From positions 223,326 through 287,325 of the forward strand of contig CAXAMN010003692.1 of NCBI GenBank assembly GCA_963970005.1: DNA of 64,000 nt. Reading direction: 5' to 3'. A program made the position numbers and the translations under genes. Under the pieces are notes generated by a model. That model worked only from the letters and a program-made list of their open reading frames with translations, ran no database searches and was not told the origin of the DNA. The first letter of the stretch is position 1. Each line of letters opens with the position of its first letter. Source of the DNA: Durusdinium trenchii. Taxonomy: Eukaryota > Sar > Dinophyceae > Suessiales > Symbiodiniaceae. Below are positions 42,428 through 52,882 of this stretch, piece after piece.

Positions 42428-44748
42428 ATGAAGAACGAGGAGGTGGAGGAACTCAGCGTCCAGTTGGGTGACCTGACCATCCGAATCTCCAAGCGCACTG
42501 ACCAGCCGGACCTACCTCCTTCGAGTGAAGTCATTCGTGAGTCCCCAGCTCCCTCTGGTGCCCTTGCCGGCTCCTCCGGAGCCTCGCACTCAGCCACACA
42601 GGCCGGGCGCGGCAGTGCACAGAGTGAGACTTGGGAGTTGGTGACGCCTACTTCTCCTGCTCCTTGGACTGAGGATTGGGAAGCAGCATTGGTTGCAGCA
42701 GTGACACCGGAGGCCATCCTTCAGCTGGACCTGAGCCCCGTGCGACATTTGCTGAGTCGCATCCGGACCACCAGCAACGGGTGGACACCTCTGGCCCGCC
42801 TCGGACGGGCGCTGCGAGCCGGCATTCAAGCTCGCCAGAAGCTGGACACTGGGTACTCACATCCTGGTTCGACCTCCGCAGTGACTCTGCCTACTAAGGT
42901 TTATTTGGTGCTGCAACCAGCCCCTGGGGGGCAAACTGGCTGGACCGAGGATTTCCACACATTTGCTCGTCAGGTCCGTGAACCCAACACGAACCTGCAT
43001 CCTCACTCGGTGAGTCACGGATTTCCATCGAGGGCAGAGGCGGACGCCTATCTGCTTTGGAGCCCGGCAGGAATGGCCGCCTCCGCTCCAGCGGGGGGGC
43101 ATGAACGAAGAGAACATCAGGGCCTTGTGGAACGCCCAGACTCCCACAGGGCCTTTGCCAGGGCTTTTCCTGGTGCTCCCCGCGCGGGAGGATGGAACTG
43201 GGCAGCGTGTGGCATGTCATTTGGTGAAGATTCGCTCGGGCGGCTTTATGGTGATCTTCCCCGCCTTGTCCGCAGTGGCAGATTTTTTGGAGGGGCAGGA
43301 AGCTGCAGCCGGCATCGAACCCTATGCCCTCTACGAGGCTTCAACCGAGATGGAGACCTCTCGTGGCAGAAGATTGGGGGCAGAAAGTTGTCTCCTGGCC
43401 GATTTGGTCTGGGACTTGGCACCTCTCTTCATTCGAGCCCATTCTCTGCGCACAGCATCTGTCGAAGTGCACAAGTTCATGGTTGGAGACACCGTTGGTC
43501 GCCCTCGGAGAGCCGAGGCCATCGCCTGTGCAGATCAGTGGATTCACGAAGTGATGGACGACGATACTGCAGGCGATTATGTCACGGGAGAGTCCGATGC
43601 TCTGGAGGCCCACGAGCCAGAGCTCCTTCCAGCTTCTGGTACAGAGGGGGTCGATCTCGAGGCCATGCAGCGCCGCATCCACGAGCTCGAGCAGATGTTG
43701 CAATCCCCTGGTTCTCCGGGGGGCGCAGTGCTTCGACCCGTCTCGAAAGCCTCCGCCAAAAGTTCTCCAGCTCGAGGTGTACTCTTCGGGGGCACTCAGA
43801 CCATCCCTTCGGAGGCTCCGGTCAACGATGTCATCAGTCGGCTCCGAGCGGCGGCGGGCGCAGCTCCTATGAGGCTCGCCGCGCACGAACGGGCCTTGCG
43901 AGAAGGGATGCCAGAGACCAATCTGAACGCTCTGCAAAGCGAGGTGGGCCTGGAGGCAGTGGAGGACGGAGAGATCGAGAGTGGGCTGAAGGATCTGGTC
44001 TGTTGTCGATCCCTTGCAGAGGCTGCTGCTGCTACAGATGCAGCAAATGGCTCTCATGGCCAAACAGCAAACTGCCAAATCTCAGGACCCCATCACTGCT
44101 GCTCTGGGTGGATCCACCGACGCGCCAAGTGCGGGCAGCTCAGGTGTCAAAGGCTGCTTAGCTCGGGAGGCCTTTCTGAAGTTGATGTTGGACCTTCCAA
44201 AATATGCGCAGACGGTCACGGCCAATGCGGCCTCAGAGCTGGGCCTGGAGGTCCACCAGATTGGCCCAGGGCTCATGCGCGAGTACATCGAGAAGCGATC
44301 GCCCCTAGGCGACAACCGGGCGTTGATCCAAAACGCATATCTTTGGGCTTGGGCTTGGGAGACGGGCTACAAGCTGAACAACCCGGAGCTGATGGGGGTG
44401 GCTTGTCGAGGTCTGGTCTTCACCGACCAAACGGCAATAGACTGCGGCCGCACCAATCTGAGTTGGCTGTTGACGACACTCCCGGAACCTCAGTACCATG
44501 TGGTCCAAAGGAATCGGCAAAGATCAAGCCTGACTCCATTCAGTCGCCTGGCCTCTCCCTCCTGGATAGGAGCAAACGTGGCATTCATGAAGGACTTGGA
44601 TTTTTTGGAAACAAAGATTCGTTCAGCCAATACAGGTCCCAAGCCCACGACCAATGCCGAGGCCGCGGAGGAAGGTCCGAAGAAGCCATGGCGCCCCAAG
44701 AAGAAGAAGGCAGCAGCGGGGGCGGGCTCCGATGCCAGCCAAACCTGA
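42428..44748 (+). pseudogene. ORF1 (gag-like) of the YR retroelement
   Basis: Starts at MKNEEVEELSVQLGDLTIRI (ATG 42428, frame 2). At about 43090 the frame moves to frame 3 (MNEENIRALWNAQTPTGPLP, GLFLVLPAREDGTGQRVACH), and at about 44010 to frame 1 (MQRLLLLQMQQMALMAKQQT) up to the stop at 44748. Visible parts: a Ser/Pro-rich N-terminal linker, a globular middle with ADFLEGQEAAAGIEPYALYE, a short coiled coil (LEAMQRRIHELEQMLQ), a helical C-terminal half (LKLMLDLPKYAQTVTANAAS, NAYLWAWAWETGYKL), and a basic KKPWRPKKKKAAAG tail suited to RNA binding. No zinc knuckle seen. Assigned as gag by position. Confidence 0.6.
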
Positions 44749-45977
44749 CAGACGTGCCTGCTCCGCCGGGACTCCCTGGGCCCTCCCCTTTGCCGAGTTC
44801 TACCTCCTCAGGGCAGTGGGATTGGCTCCCTCCTGCCATGCACGGTCGGGGGGGGGGTTCTAGGAGACATGCCGGCATTTCCACTGGAGCAAGGGCGCAG
44901 GAGTCAAAGCCCTCCGTCGAGTCGAAAGATCCAAGGAGAGGCGGTTGGGGGCTGCTTGATGACAATTTGAAGAAGGCAGCACCTGGCACCACCTTTCCAG
45001 TTTTGCCAATTCAGTGCACCTCTCTGGTGGCAGCTGTTCTTGGGCAGGCTCTAGGCTCCTCTACGGGGTTGGGGCATTTCGTGAACAGAAGCCTGCAGAA
45101 ACTCCGCACCGTTCCGGCTGAGCCTCCGAGGCGCAGCGATTTGTGGCCTTGTCCCCCTCCTTCGGGAGGATGTTGGACAGACGCCCACTCACTTTCTCCT
45201 CGGCGCAGGAAGCGCCAGCGGTTCTTCAGAGTCCGAGCCCTTTGTCTGCAGCAGTTGGTGATTGTTTTGAACTGGTTAGCGCTGGGGCAGTGTCGATCGC
45301 CTCCTGATCATGGCCGGCTGGGCTATCCGCTTTCGGCTGGTCAGCATGAGCTGCTTGAGAGGCTCGAGGACTTAGTAGACTATTATCTTTTGTGTGGTGA
45401 GCTCACCCAAGATAGTCTTGGCAGGGCCAGTGAGAAATTGAGAAATCTTAGTGCATGCGTTTTTTCTCTCCCCTCAGCCTCTGATGTTTTGGATTTTGGG
45501 GATATCTCTAGTTTTTTAGAATCAATCCGAGTTGCTTTCGATGGTTACTCCAGTCAAAAGCGTTCCACTGGTCAGCACAGTGGGTCTGCCAGCACGTGCG
45601 TGGATGAGCCTGCTGAGAACTCCGGGGGTGGCTCCGTTCAAGAGCAAGTCAGGGTCTCGCCAAATGCTTGTTCTGCCAAACCAGTTGTTGCTTCAAGGAT
45701 CAAATGGAAATTGGCTCCTAGCTTCGACCCCAGGCCCTACTTGACGGACCCTGTAGTCAAGAAGGCATATGAAGATCCTGATTTTTTGCGGAAGCCTGAA
45801 CACACTTGGCCTCGGCTCGGTCGTGCAAAAGTTCATGCAGCTCGTTCGGAAGTACTGGCTTTGGCCGGAAAGTGGGACGCTTTGGGTGCATGCCGACTGG
45901 TGAGCACAGAGTCTGTCCGGGACGATGAGGCAGTTGGTTTGTTTGCTGTGGCCAAAGATGAAGAATATGATAGATAG
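44749..45977 (+). pseudogene. YR element pol, N-terminal region before RT
   Basis: Frame 3. Low-complexity Pro/Ser-rich start, then RRRKRQRFFRVRALCLQQLV and a helical region (HELLERLEDLVDYYLLCGEL, DFGDISSFLESIRVAFDGYS). Next comes SFDPRPYLTDPVVKKAYEDP and the RT lead-in RLVSTESVRDDEAVGLFAVA. A TAG at 45975-45977 cuts the frame; the same frame then goes on as ILNPTVVNSR, so it is a nonsense change (GATAGATAGATC looks like a 4-bp duplication or substitution). The true start codon is unclear, as the frame is open from 43101. Confidence 0.6.
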
Positions 45978-46733
45978 ATCTTGAACCCTACTGTTGTAAA
46001 TTCCCGGTCCTATGGGTATTCACGGTTCACGAAAACTATCGCTCCTGGCTACTTGATCACCATGATTGCCCTGTCCCCTAGTGAGCAGCTGTTGATCTCG
46101 TCGGACGACCTATGCGAGTTCTACTACACTTTTCGTGTTTCCACGAAACGCGCACAGAGGAATGCAATTGGAGTGAAGTTCCATCATTCGGAGGTTTCTC
46201 ATTTGCAGTGTTACGATCCTTCTCAGCACACTGGACATGTTTACATATGCCTTGGGACACTTGCAATGGGTGATGCTTTGGCGGTGGAAATCGCCCAGCA
46301 GAGTCACACGAACCTTTTACAGGTGAAGGCAGGTTGCATGTTGTTGGAGGAGAGTTTACAGTACCGCACTGCAATACCCAGAGGGCCATTCTATGAACTT
46401 CTTACGATTGATGATCACATAGGGCTCCAGAAAGTGCCTCTTGGTGGACCCTGCACCGCTTCGTTCGCTCGGGACGTCGAGGTGTTCGAACGAGCAGGCA
46501 AGGCATATTTGGACGTAGGCTTGACAGCCCATCCCGGGAAACGACAAAGGCGTGTCTCCTCCACGGTGGTTCTGGGGGCGGAGATCGACGGCCATCGCGG
46601 AAGAGTGTCGGCTCCAAGAAGCAGGATTGTTCTGCTGAGTTTTTTTGACTGCAGTCATCCTTCACAAGGGTCATGTCACACGGAAGCTGATTCAGGGCTT
46701 ACTTGGGTGCTGGACACACATTCTTCTTTTTAG
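45978..46733 (+). pseudogene. YR element reverse transcriptase
   Basis: Frame 3. Motif A region: LLISSDDLCEFYYTFRVS (DD with downstream Tyr, DIRS type). Motif B region: CLGTLAMGDALAVEIAQQSH. Motif C: FYELLTIDDHIGLQK (IDD). Then FERAGKAYLDVGLTAHPGKR and VVLGAEIDGHRG, the thumb lead with LGxxxDG common in DIRS and LTR-type RTs. A T7 homopolymer near 46640 coincides with the frameshift to frame 1, where the protein continues as HVTRKLIQGLLGCW. Confidence 0.75.
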
Positions 46734-48477
46734 GAGGCCTGCTTTCTCCATCATTGACAAGCTGTATTCCGAGGGGGCTGAACACCACGAAGACACGGTT
46801 TTCAAGCTGTCTAAAGAGAGCAGAAACGAACTGTTGTGTCTTTGCCTACTTGCACCAGTTCTGCAAACCAACATGCGCACCTCGACACCTTCCACGGTGT
46901 ATATGATGGATGCTTCTCCCTTTGGTGGTGGCATCTGCCGTGCGCCATGCAGTCGGTGCGCTGCAGATGAGTTCTGGAGGCACTCGGAGCAACGGGGTTT
47001 TTATACAAAACTTCAGCAGGGACCTGGCATGATGTTGAGAGAGTTGGGCCTTGAGCACGAAGAACAGTTTGGTGAGCCTTCAGAGCAGCCAGTGCGCAAT
47101 CATGATGACCTGCCCTGGAGAGTTTACAGGAACTTGAAAGACAGCGCAATCATTTTCGATTGCATTGAGTTGTTTGCAGGTTTTGGCAACTGGAGCAGAA
47201 TGCACAAGGAGGCTGGGCTCCGTATGCATCCGGGCATCGAGCGTGATGCGACAGGGAGGGGGTATGGCGACATGTCCAACCAGGAAACTTTTTTGGTGCT
47301 GGCTAAACTAGCTTGTGCAGGTAGCATTCGTGAGTGGCATGCTGCCCCACCTTGCTGGAGTTTTGGCACTTTGCGGAGGCCTTGTCTTCGTTCTAAAGAG
47401 TTCCCGGCTGGCTTCAAGCCCAATGACCCTCTGACTAAAGAGCAGACCAGTCTGGCGCTACGGACAGCCTTCTTGCTCACACTTGCCTGCATGAGTAACT
47501 GCTACATTTCTTGCGAGCAACCTGGCAACTCCGTGATGTTTTTGTTGAACTCCTTTCAGAATCTATTGTCTTTGGGTTGTACAATCTCAGAGTTCTGTTT
47601 CTGTACATTCGGATCTGCATTTCAAAAAGCTTCGAAATGGATTCACAATAAACCGTGGTACGTTCAGTTCGAAGGGAAGTGCAGCTGCAAGTTCAAGGGT
47701 CGTCATTTCAAAGTTGAAGGAACTTTCACACATGCTTCCATCCAGCTTTTTGAACAGAGGTGCAAACCTAGTTCCTTGGCAGTCTACGGCAAGGTCCCTC
47801 GTCTAGGTGAGGCTGTGAGTAGTTACTCTGCGGGATATCCATTGCCTCTTTGTCAGGCTATGGCCGCGGGGAGCAGGGATGCGCACAAAGCCGCTCGGCG
47901 AGGCGAACTTTGGACCTTTCGGTCTGAGCTGAGGGTTGACGCTGAGGAACCGGAGCTGCGGCCGTGGCATGACGACCCGGAATGGGTCGAAGACCTTTGT
48001 GAGAGTTCACCTTTTACCGAGCTGTTCAGATATCGCTTTAAAGGTTCAGGGCATATCAACTGCCTAGAGTGCAGGGTTTACAAGAGTTGGTTGAAACATT
48101 GCAGCAAAGCTCATCCGGATTGTCGGTTGGTGGGTATCCTTGACAGTCGCGTGACAATGGGTGCAGCCGCCAAAGGCCGCAGCAGCAGCCCGGCTCTCAG
48201 CCGGATTCTACGGAGCTCCTTGTGTTATGTGATTGGAGGCGGACTCTATCCCGGGACACTTCATTGTCGTTCCTCTTGGAATCGGGCCGATGGACCTTCT
48301 AGAGATGTGGATGTTCCACCTCCTTCACGACCAGAACCAAAGTGGCTCGCAGAACTGCAGACTGGCCGTTATGAGTTGTTTGATTGCATGTTGAAATCCG
48401 CTCAGTGGCCCCGACCTTTGGGGCGGTGGTTTCGTCTGCTCTTGTTGCTTGCGGGCGACGTTGAGAGGAATCCAGGA
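46645..48477 (+). CDS. YR element RNase H split by a cytosine-methyltransferase-like domain
   Basis: Frame 1, open for the rest of pol. RNase H first half: TVYMMDASPFGGGICRAP (first Asp, about 46910). The methyltransferase-like domain follows (about 47155-47870). Its motif I is FDCIELFAGFGNWSRMHKEA, then PGIERDATGRGYGD, motif IV HAAPPCWSFGTLRRP (Cys about 47350) and motif VI-like SCEQPGNSV (about 47515), with a long tail to YSAGYPLPLCQAMA that recalls the C5-methyltransferase C-terminus (QxGNSVP-like position not clear). RNase H second half (about 48050-48310): HINCLECRVYKSWLKHC (Glu), LVGILDSRVTMGAAAKGRSS (Asp) and SSWNRADGPSRD (terminal Asp). All four RNase H acids are present. The segment ends in the 2A peptide. 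Confidence 0.75.
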
Positions 48478-48480
48478 CCT
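48421..48480 (+). other. 2A (ribosome-skipping) peptide
   Basis: The codons read GRWFRLLLLLAGDVERNPGP. The last eight residues, DVERNPGP, fit the 2A consensus D(V/I)ExNPGP, preceded by the usual Leu-rich helix ending in G. Skipping would occur between Gly (48475-48477) and Pro (48478-48480). It separates the RT/RNase H protein from the tyrosine recombinase within one reading frame. Confidence 0.9.
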
Positions 48481-49479
48481 GATCTTGGCAAGACGTATAC
48501 ACCTCGAGGTGAATTGAATTTACTTGGCGGGTTTGCACAGGCGACCGCTCTTCGAATGCAGAGGTGTCTGTCTGCCTTTGAGTCATGGTGTATTCAATTT
48601 CCTGGGTTGACGCTTGCTCAGGTCCTTGAAACTTCGGAAGCAGCAAACTTAGCTCTAAAGGGTTACGGCCTGCATTTGTTTCGACAAGGTGCCCCCCGGT
48701 ACTGGTTGGTCTATGCCATAACGGCAGTTCAACAACTTCGACCCGAGTTTCGGTTCGCATTGTCGGGAGCATGGCAGGTTGATAAAAAGTGGCAATTGGA
48801 GGAACCCGGTGCTTGTCGGGCCGTCCTTTCGGCCCCGATGTTGAGAGCCGTTCTTGCATTAGCCCTTATTTGGGGATGGCATTGCTTCGCTGGGATTGTT
48901 GCTCTTGGATTCGGTGGAATGCTCCACCCCAACGAGTTCTTGTTCTTGACGCGCAAAGACTTGGTGTTCCCTGAAGATGCTTTCCTCGAATTTCAAGCCC
49001 TTTACATTTTCGTCAGGAACCCCAAGACTTCTCGCTTTGCACGACGTCAACACGTCAGAGTTGATGACAGGTCGACACAGTTTTTGAGTTGGTGCATTTT
49101 TGGACAGTTGCCTCTTGAACAAAGGCTCTTCCCGGCCTCGCTTGCGGTCTTTAGACGCCAGTGGAACAGCATTTTGGACCGACTTGAGGTTCCTCGGAGA
49201 CAATCCGAGAGAGGAGCGACGCCTGGTGTTTTGCGTGGGTCGGGGGCGACTCACGAATATCTTCAGAGCGGCAGCATATCTCAGATTCAGTGGAAGGGGC
49301 GCTGGTCGCAGTTGAAAACACTTGAGCATTACATTCAGGAGGTAGCTGCCCAATTATTCATGCATAACCTCACCCCGAAAGCTCGTTCCGAGATTCGTTT
49401 TTTGGGAGACCATTTAGGCCTGCTTCTTCAGCACATGTTTGCTTCAGAATACAAGCAATTTTGCAAAGCAGAAAGTTAA
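48478..49479 (+). CDS. Tyrosine recombinase of the YR element
   Basis: After the 2A Pro the protein has 333 residues and stops at 49479. The N-terminal SAM-like part holds FAQATALRMQRCLSAFESWC and LALKGYGLHLFRQGAPRYWL. The catalytic part begins ALALIWGWHCFAGIVALGFG then GMLHPNEFLFLTRKDLVF (box I, where the catalytic Arg of GLLRPxE is His at 48925-48927). Box II is GVLRGSGATHEYLQSGSIS followed by WKGRWSQLKTLEHYIQEV, with the Arg, the GRW and the nucleophile Tyr (49330-49332). It would recombine circular cDNA into the genome. The frame is intact, but the Arg-to-His change probably inactivates it. Confidence 0.8.
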   Translation, partial: PDLGKTYTPRGELNLLGGFAQATALRMQRCLSAFESWCIQFPGLTLAQVLETSEAANLALKGYGLHLFRQGAPRYWLVYAITAVQQLRPEFRFALSGAWQVDKKWQLEEPGACRAVLSAPMLRAVLALALIWGWHCFAGIVALGFGGMLHPNEFLFLTRKDLVFPEDAFLEFQALYIFVRNPKTSRFARRQHVRVDDRSTQFLSWCIFGQLPLEQRLFPASLAVFRRQWNSILDRLEVPRRQSERGATPGVLRGSGATHEYLQSGSISQIQWKGRWSQLKTLEHYIQEVAAQLFMHNLTPKARSEIRFLGDHLGLLLQHMFASEYKQFCKAES

Positions 49480-49532
49480 AGATAGAAGAGCACAGTTCAG
49501 CATTGAGCAACATTGAGCATTGTTTCTCGGAT

Positions 49533-49542
49533 NNNNNNNNNN
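49533..49542. other. Small assembly gap (10 N)
   Basis: Ten N 54 bp after the recombinase stop, so the 3' end of the element is not fully known. Confidence 0.99.
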
Positions 49543-49588
49543 AAAGGCTGGGCATCTTTGTCTCTTGCGGAAAAGATTGAGCGAGGGA

Positions 49589-51007
49589 TATATATATATA
49601 TATATTCGTTAAATCATTTTCCCCACAGGCGGCTCTGTGACCCTCACTTCAACATCCTCCCTTAAAATAGAAATTTCCAGTTGACATATTTTTTATTATC
49701 CGGCTCTGGTTGGGTGGGTGGGTGGGTTCCTTGGCAAAGACATGTCGAAAGAGAACAGCGGGAAAGCGATGTGTTACAGTAAGGCAGCCGAACTCAACAC
49801 TGTTTTGCAAAGAGTGTTTTGTGTCCATGAGGTCGGGACGCACACCACACCTTCGGTCGGGTGTTTCAAGAGATCAAAAATCGAAGGGAAAGGCATCTTC
49901 AACACGGCCCCCTTCAAAGGTGCCTTATTTTTTGCTCTCGCACCGATTTGAACTCCAGAGGGCGTTCCGCGACCCCTCACCACAGTTGGTTGAAGGGCAA
50001 GTTCCATGGTGACGGGTACTCCTTCGCCCCTTTCCGGACAGTGTGGCACACCAACGCAAGAACCTCAATATATAACGGATTATAACGGGGCCCTTCGTTT
50101 TTTCTCTGAATCTCTTTTTCCCCGACGCCAACAGAGGAAGACACAAGCGTATGCTATTCTACCTTAATTACCTTGATAGCTTCCCTGGCCCTGCTCACTG
50201 GGTGGATTGTGTCAATCAAACTGAGGCACCGAAGCAAAGGCAAATAGGAAGACCTCTTGACCACAGCAATTCGACAAGTGATCTGTCTGTGTGCGGAGCT
50301 TGCATACAGCACCTTCTGCAGCACTATGGAAAATACGTGAGGCAAACCGATAAAAAATGCACATGTTGCACACGACACCAAATCAGGACTGGAAAACATA
50401 TGTATTTCCATTGCAGTGGGTCCGGGAGTATGACCTGGAAGCAGTTGAATCTACTGGAATAGTTACGAAAGCCAGCCAACAGGGTTAATGGGATTTTTGG
50501 GAGGCTAGTTTTAGGTGGTTGGTGATGCAGAAGATACAAGCCGAAGTTGTTGCGGCATCACTTGAAACACCCAGTTGTTTGGGCCGCTTCCAAAATCGTC
50601 AACAGCCCAACCATTTCTCCTTCGGCCGGCGCTCTTCGGACGGTCCTGGACTTTGGCGCTGTGTTTTCGAGGTTCCGAGGCCATTTTTGGACTGTGTGTG
50701 TGTGCGGCGCTGTTCTGGGGGTGCCAATGTCTGACTGAGAAAAGAAGGATGTTCGCAACTTCATAAGTTGGACAAGTTTTGGCATTCATCAAGGAACGGT
50801 GCGACCGCAGGACGCTCGCGACCTTAAAAGGCGAAAAGCCATGCCGGAGCACGGAACGCCTAATGACGAACGGTAGCGGACTTCGGCGCCGTTTGCTCTC
50901 GACGTTACGAGGCTATTTTTGGCGTGCCAATGTCTGACTGAGAAGGAAGCCCCAAGCACAAGCCCCTCCAAACAAGAAGCGAGCGTTTGACACGAAAAAT
51001 AAGAGCT
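49589..51007 (+). other. Non-coding host DNA
   Basis: (TA)n at 49589-49606 and (GGGT)n at 49706-49728. GTGCCAATGTCTGACTGAGA occurs at about 50726 and again at about 50924, inside a poorly conserved duplicated segment (GAGGCCATTTTTGG and GAGGCTATTTTTGG precede each). No gene supported. Confidence 0.5.
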
Positions 51008-52882
51008 CGAAGTTATGCGGGTGTGGTTATTACGCGTTTTTGTTGTGTTTTTCTTAGATTTTGTCATGTTTTGAAAGAGTTTCCACGGTTGCGGTCTAGA
51101 TATGTTCTTGTGCTCCTGTTTCCCAAACAAACCAACTTTTCTTTTTTTGAAACAACCTCTGGATCCAACTCTACCCTTCCTTGCCCATAAGCATTCTCAT
51201 TGTTGCAAAGGTAGCACTTTTTGGGCTTCTCCCTCCATATTCTTTATGAAATGGGCTTCTCCCTCCCACAAGTTCGATTAGACCAATCCTGCTCATCTCC
51301 ACTGTTCTCACCCAATGGCTCTTCAGGTCTATGCTCCATATCCCCCATCTACGACGAAATCTTCCAAAGAACCTTATGAAGCCCATGGAACGATCCAGCC
51401 ATAGATACACTAAGGGTCTGAACTGGCTGTGTGGCCACTACTCATTCCCAAGCTCATGAGGAACCTTCTCTTCACCCCAACCTTCTTGCCCACGCATAGA
51501 CATACATGAAGTCAGGCTGTACCAAACCTGGCATGCTCAGCATGCTCCCAATGTTCACCCAACATTGCCAAGGACATTCTTTCTCGTGATGCCACCCAAG
51601 CTCAAAACCTCATTGGACCTCACCAACACCCACCCAAAAGTAAACCAATAGATTGTGCCAAAAATATGCTCTACCAATAGCGTGAATCATGAGGATCAAC
51701 TGATGTTGTACCCAAATGGTTCTGATCTTCCATTGGGCCACGTAACCCATTGCACCAGGCATTCCATGGACCCCACCCTCATTGATTGCCTAGCAAGTTT
51801 CCCTCTCACATGGTGCCCATGTGCTCTTGGAGGCCAAACAAACCCAATCGAAGCGCCATCCATATTGCGCTGCTGTCTGGGGCATTTGCTCAATGGCTTC
51901 TATAGCAATACAATTTGCTCAAAGTCAGGATCCCAATCTCTCATGCCCAGGTGTTGCGTCTATGCAGCCTCCTTTGGTCTCAAATGAAATTGCATACATA
52001 CAGCCACAACCCCAATGCCAGCTGTTTAATGCACCCAATGCCTCATCTCATCTCATCCTCATCTCATTTCATCCACATTGGAAGTTCCATTTTCCTATCC
52101 TCTCTAGCTATATGCCCATCTCTCTCTCTCTCTTTCATTGGATATCTTAAGCCATCAAATCAAGACACTCTTCCACACTCCACCATTGAGACCATACAGT
52201 ATAGGTATTCACCCTCACCACATAGAGTCTAGAGCCTGAACCCCCCATTCCTTCTCCATGTTCTGATAGGCAATGATCCAATTGGCATGGCTCTGATCTG
52301 TCAGATCTCTCATCAAGCTTTTGCAAAAATACTAGCTGCTAGCTTTCATGATTCCCACACAGAAGTCCATCAACCATCATCTATCAGCAAGTTCCGGACA
52401 TCACATCATACATCATCAGGTCATCTTCTCTATGAGGGGGATCTTGTCTCCAAGACCTCCAATCTCAATGACTCCTCCCTGGGAGGGGGGGGGCGAAAAA
52501 AAATTGCTCGTGGGATTGGGCAACAAATTTTTTCTTTTTGGCCACTCCCCCCCCCGCCGGGAGAAGCCCGGGCCCAGGCCCAGTTGCTGGAGATTGAGGA
52601 TTCATTGAGATTGGAGGTCTTGGAGACTAGATTCCCCTCATAGAGAAGATGACCTGATGATGTATGATGTGATGTCGTGGACTTGCTGATAGATGATGGT
52701 TGATGGACTTGTGCGTGGGAATCATGAGAGCTAGTATTTTTGCAAAAGCTTGATGAGAGATCTGACTGTTTACAAGTTGACATTTTTGCTAGACACGTTC
52801 TTCAAAACAACCAACATTTTCAAACAACGCAGAAAACCACAAACCACAAAAACGCGTAAAAACCCCACCCGTATAACTTCGT
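51008..52882 (+). repeat. Outer inverted repeat enclosing a CpG-poor 1.7-kb segment
   Basis: 51008-51058 (CGAAGTTATGCGGGTGTGG, then TTACGCGTTTTTGT) is matched in reverse complement by about 52825-52882 (ACAAAAACGCGTAAA, then CACCCGTATAACTTCG), with roughly 75-80% identity by eye. The sequence between is C/T-rich, with few CpG compared with both flanks, and contains the fold-back at 52300-52766. It may be a non-autonomous DNA element, or two unrelated insertions of one repeat in opposite directions. Confidence 0.5.
52300..52766 (+). repeat. Fold-back palindrome, about 170-bp arms
   Basis: The left arm 52300-52471 begins GTCAGATCTCTCATCAAGC and the right arm 52602-52766 ends GCTTGATGAGAGATCTGAC, its exact reverse complement. 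Arms pair along their length with few mismatches and small indels. The 130-bp loop (52472-52601) holds G-, A- and C-runs and a GCCCGGGCCCAGGCCC block. It could be a MITE-like element or the source of a hairpin RNA. Confidence 0.9.

Larger units (their letters stand above)
42074..49588 (+). mobile_element. Tyrosine-recombinase (DIRS-like) retrotransposon
   Basis: A 7.5-kb unit between two (TA)n runs, GC-richer than its surroundings. ORF1 (gag-like) is at 42428-44748. The pol part carries RT, split RNase H with an inserted methyltransferase-like domain, a 2A peptide and a tyrosine recombinase. There is no DDE integrase or LTR. This domain set defines the DIRS/YR group of retroelements. I could not identify the split or inverted terminal repeats, so the ends are approximate. 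Broken by two frameshifts in gag, a stop at 45975-45977 and a frameshift near 46640. Confidence 0.85.
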
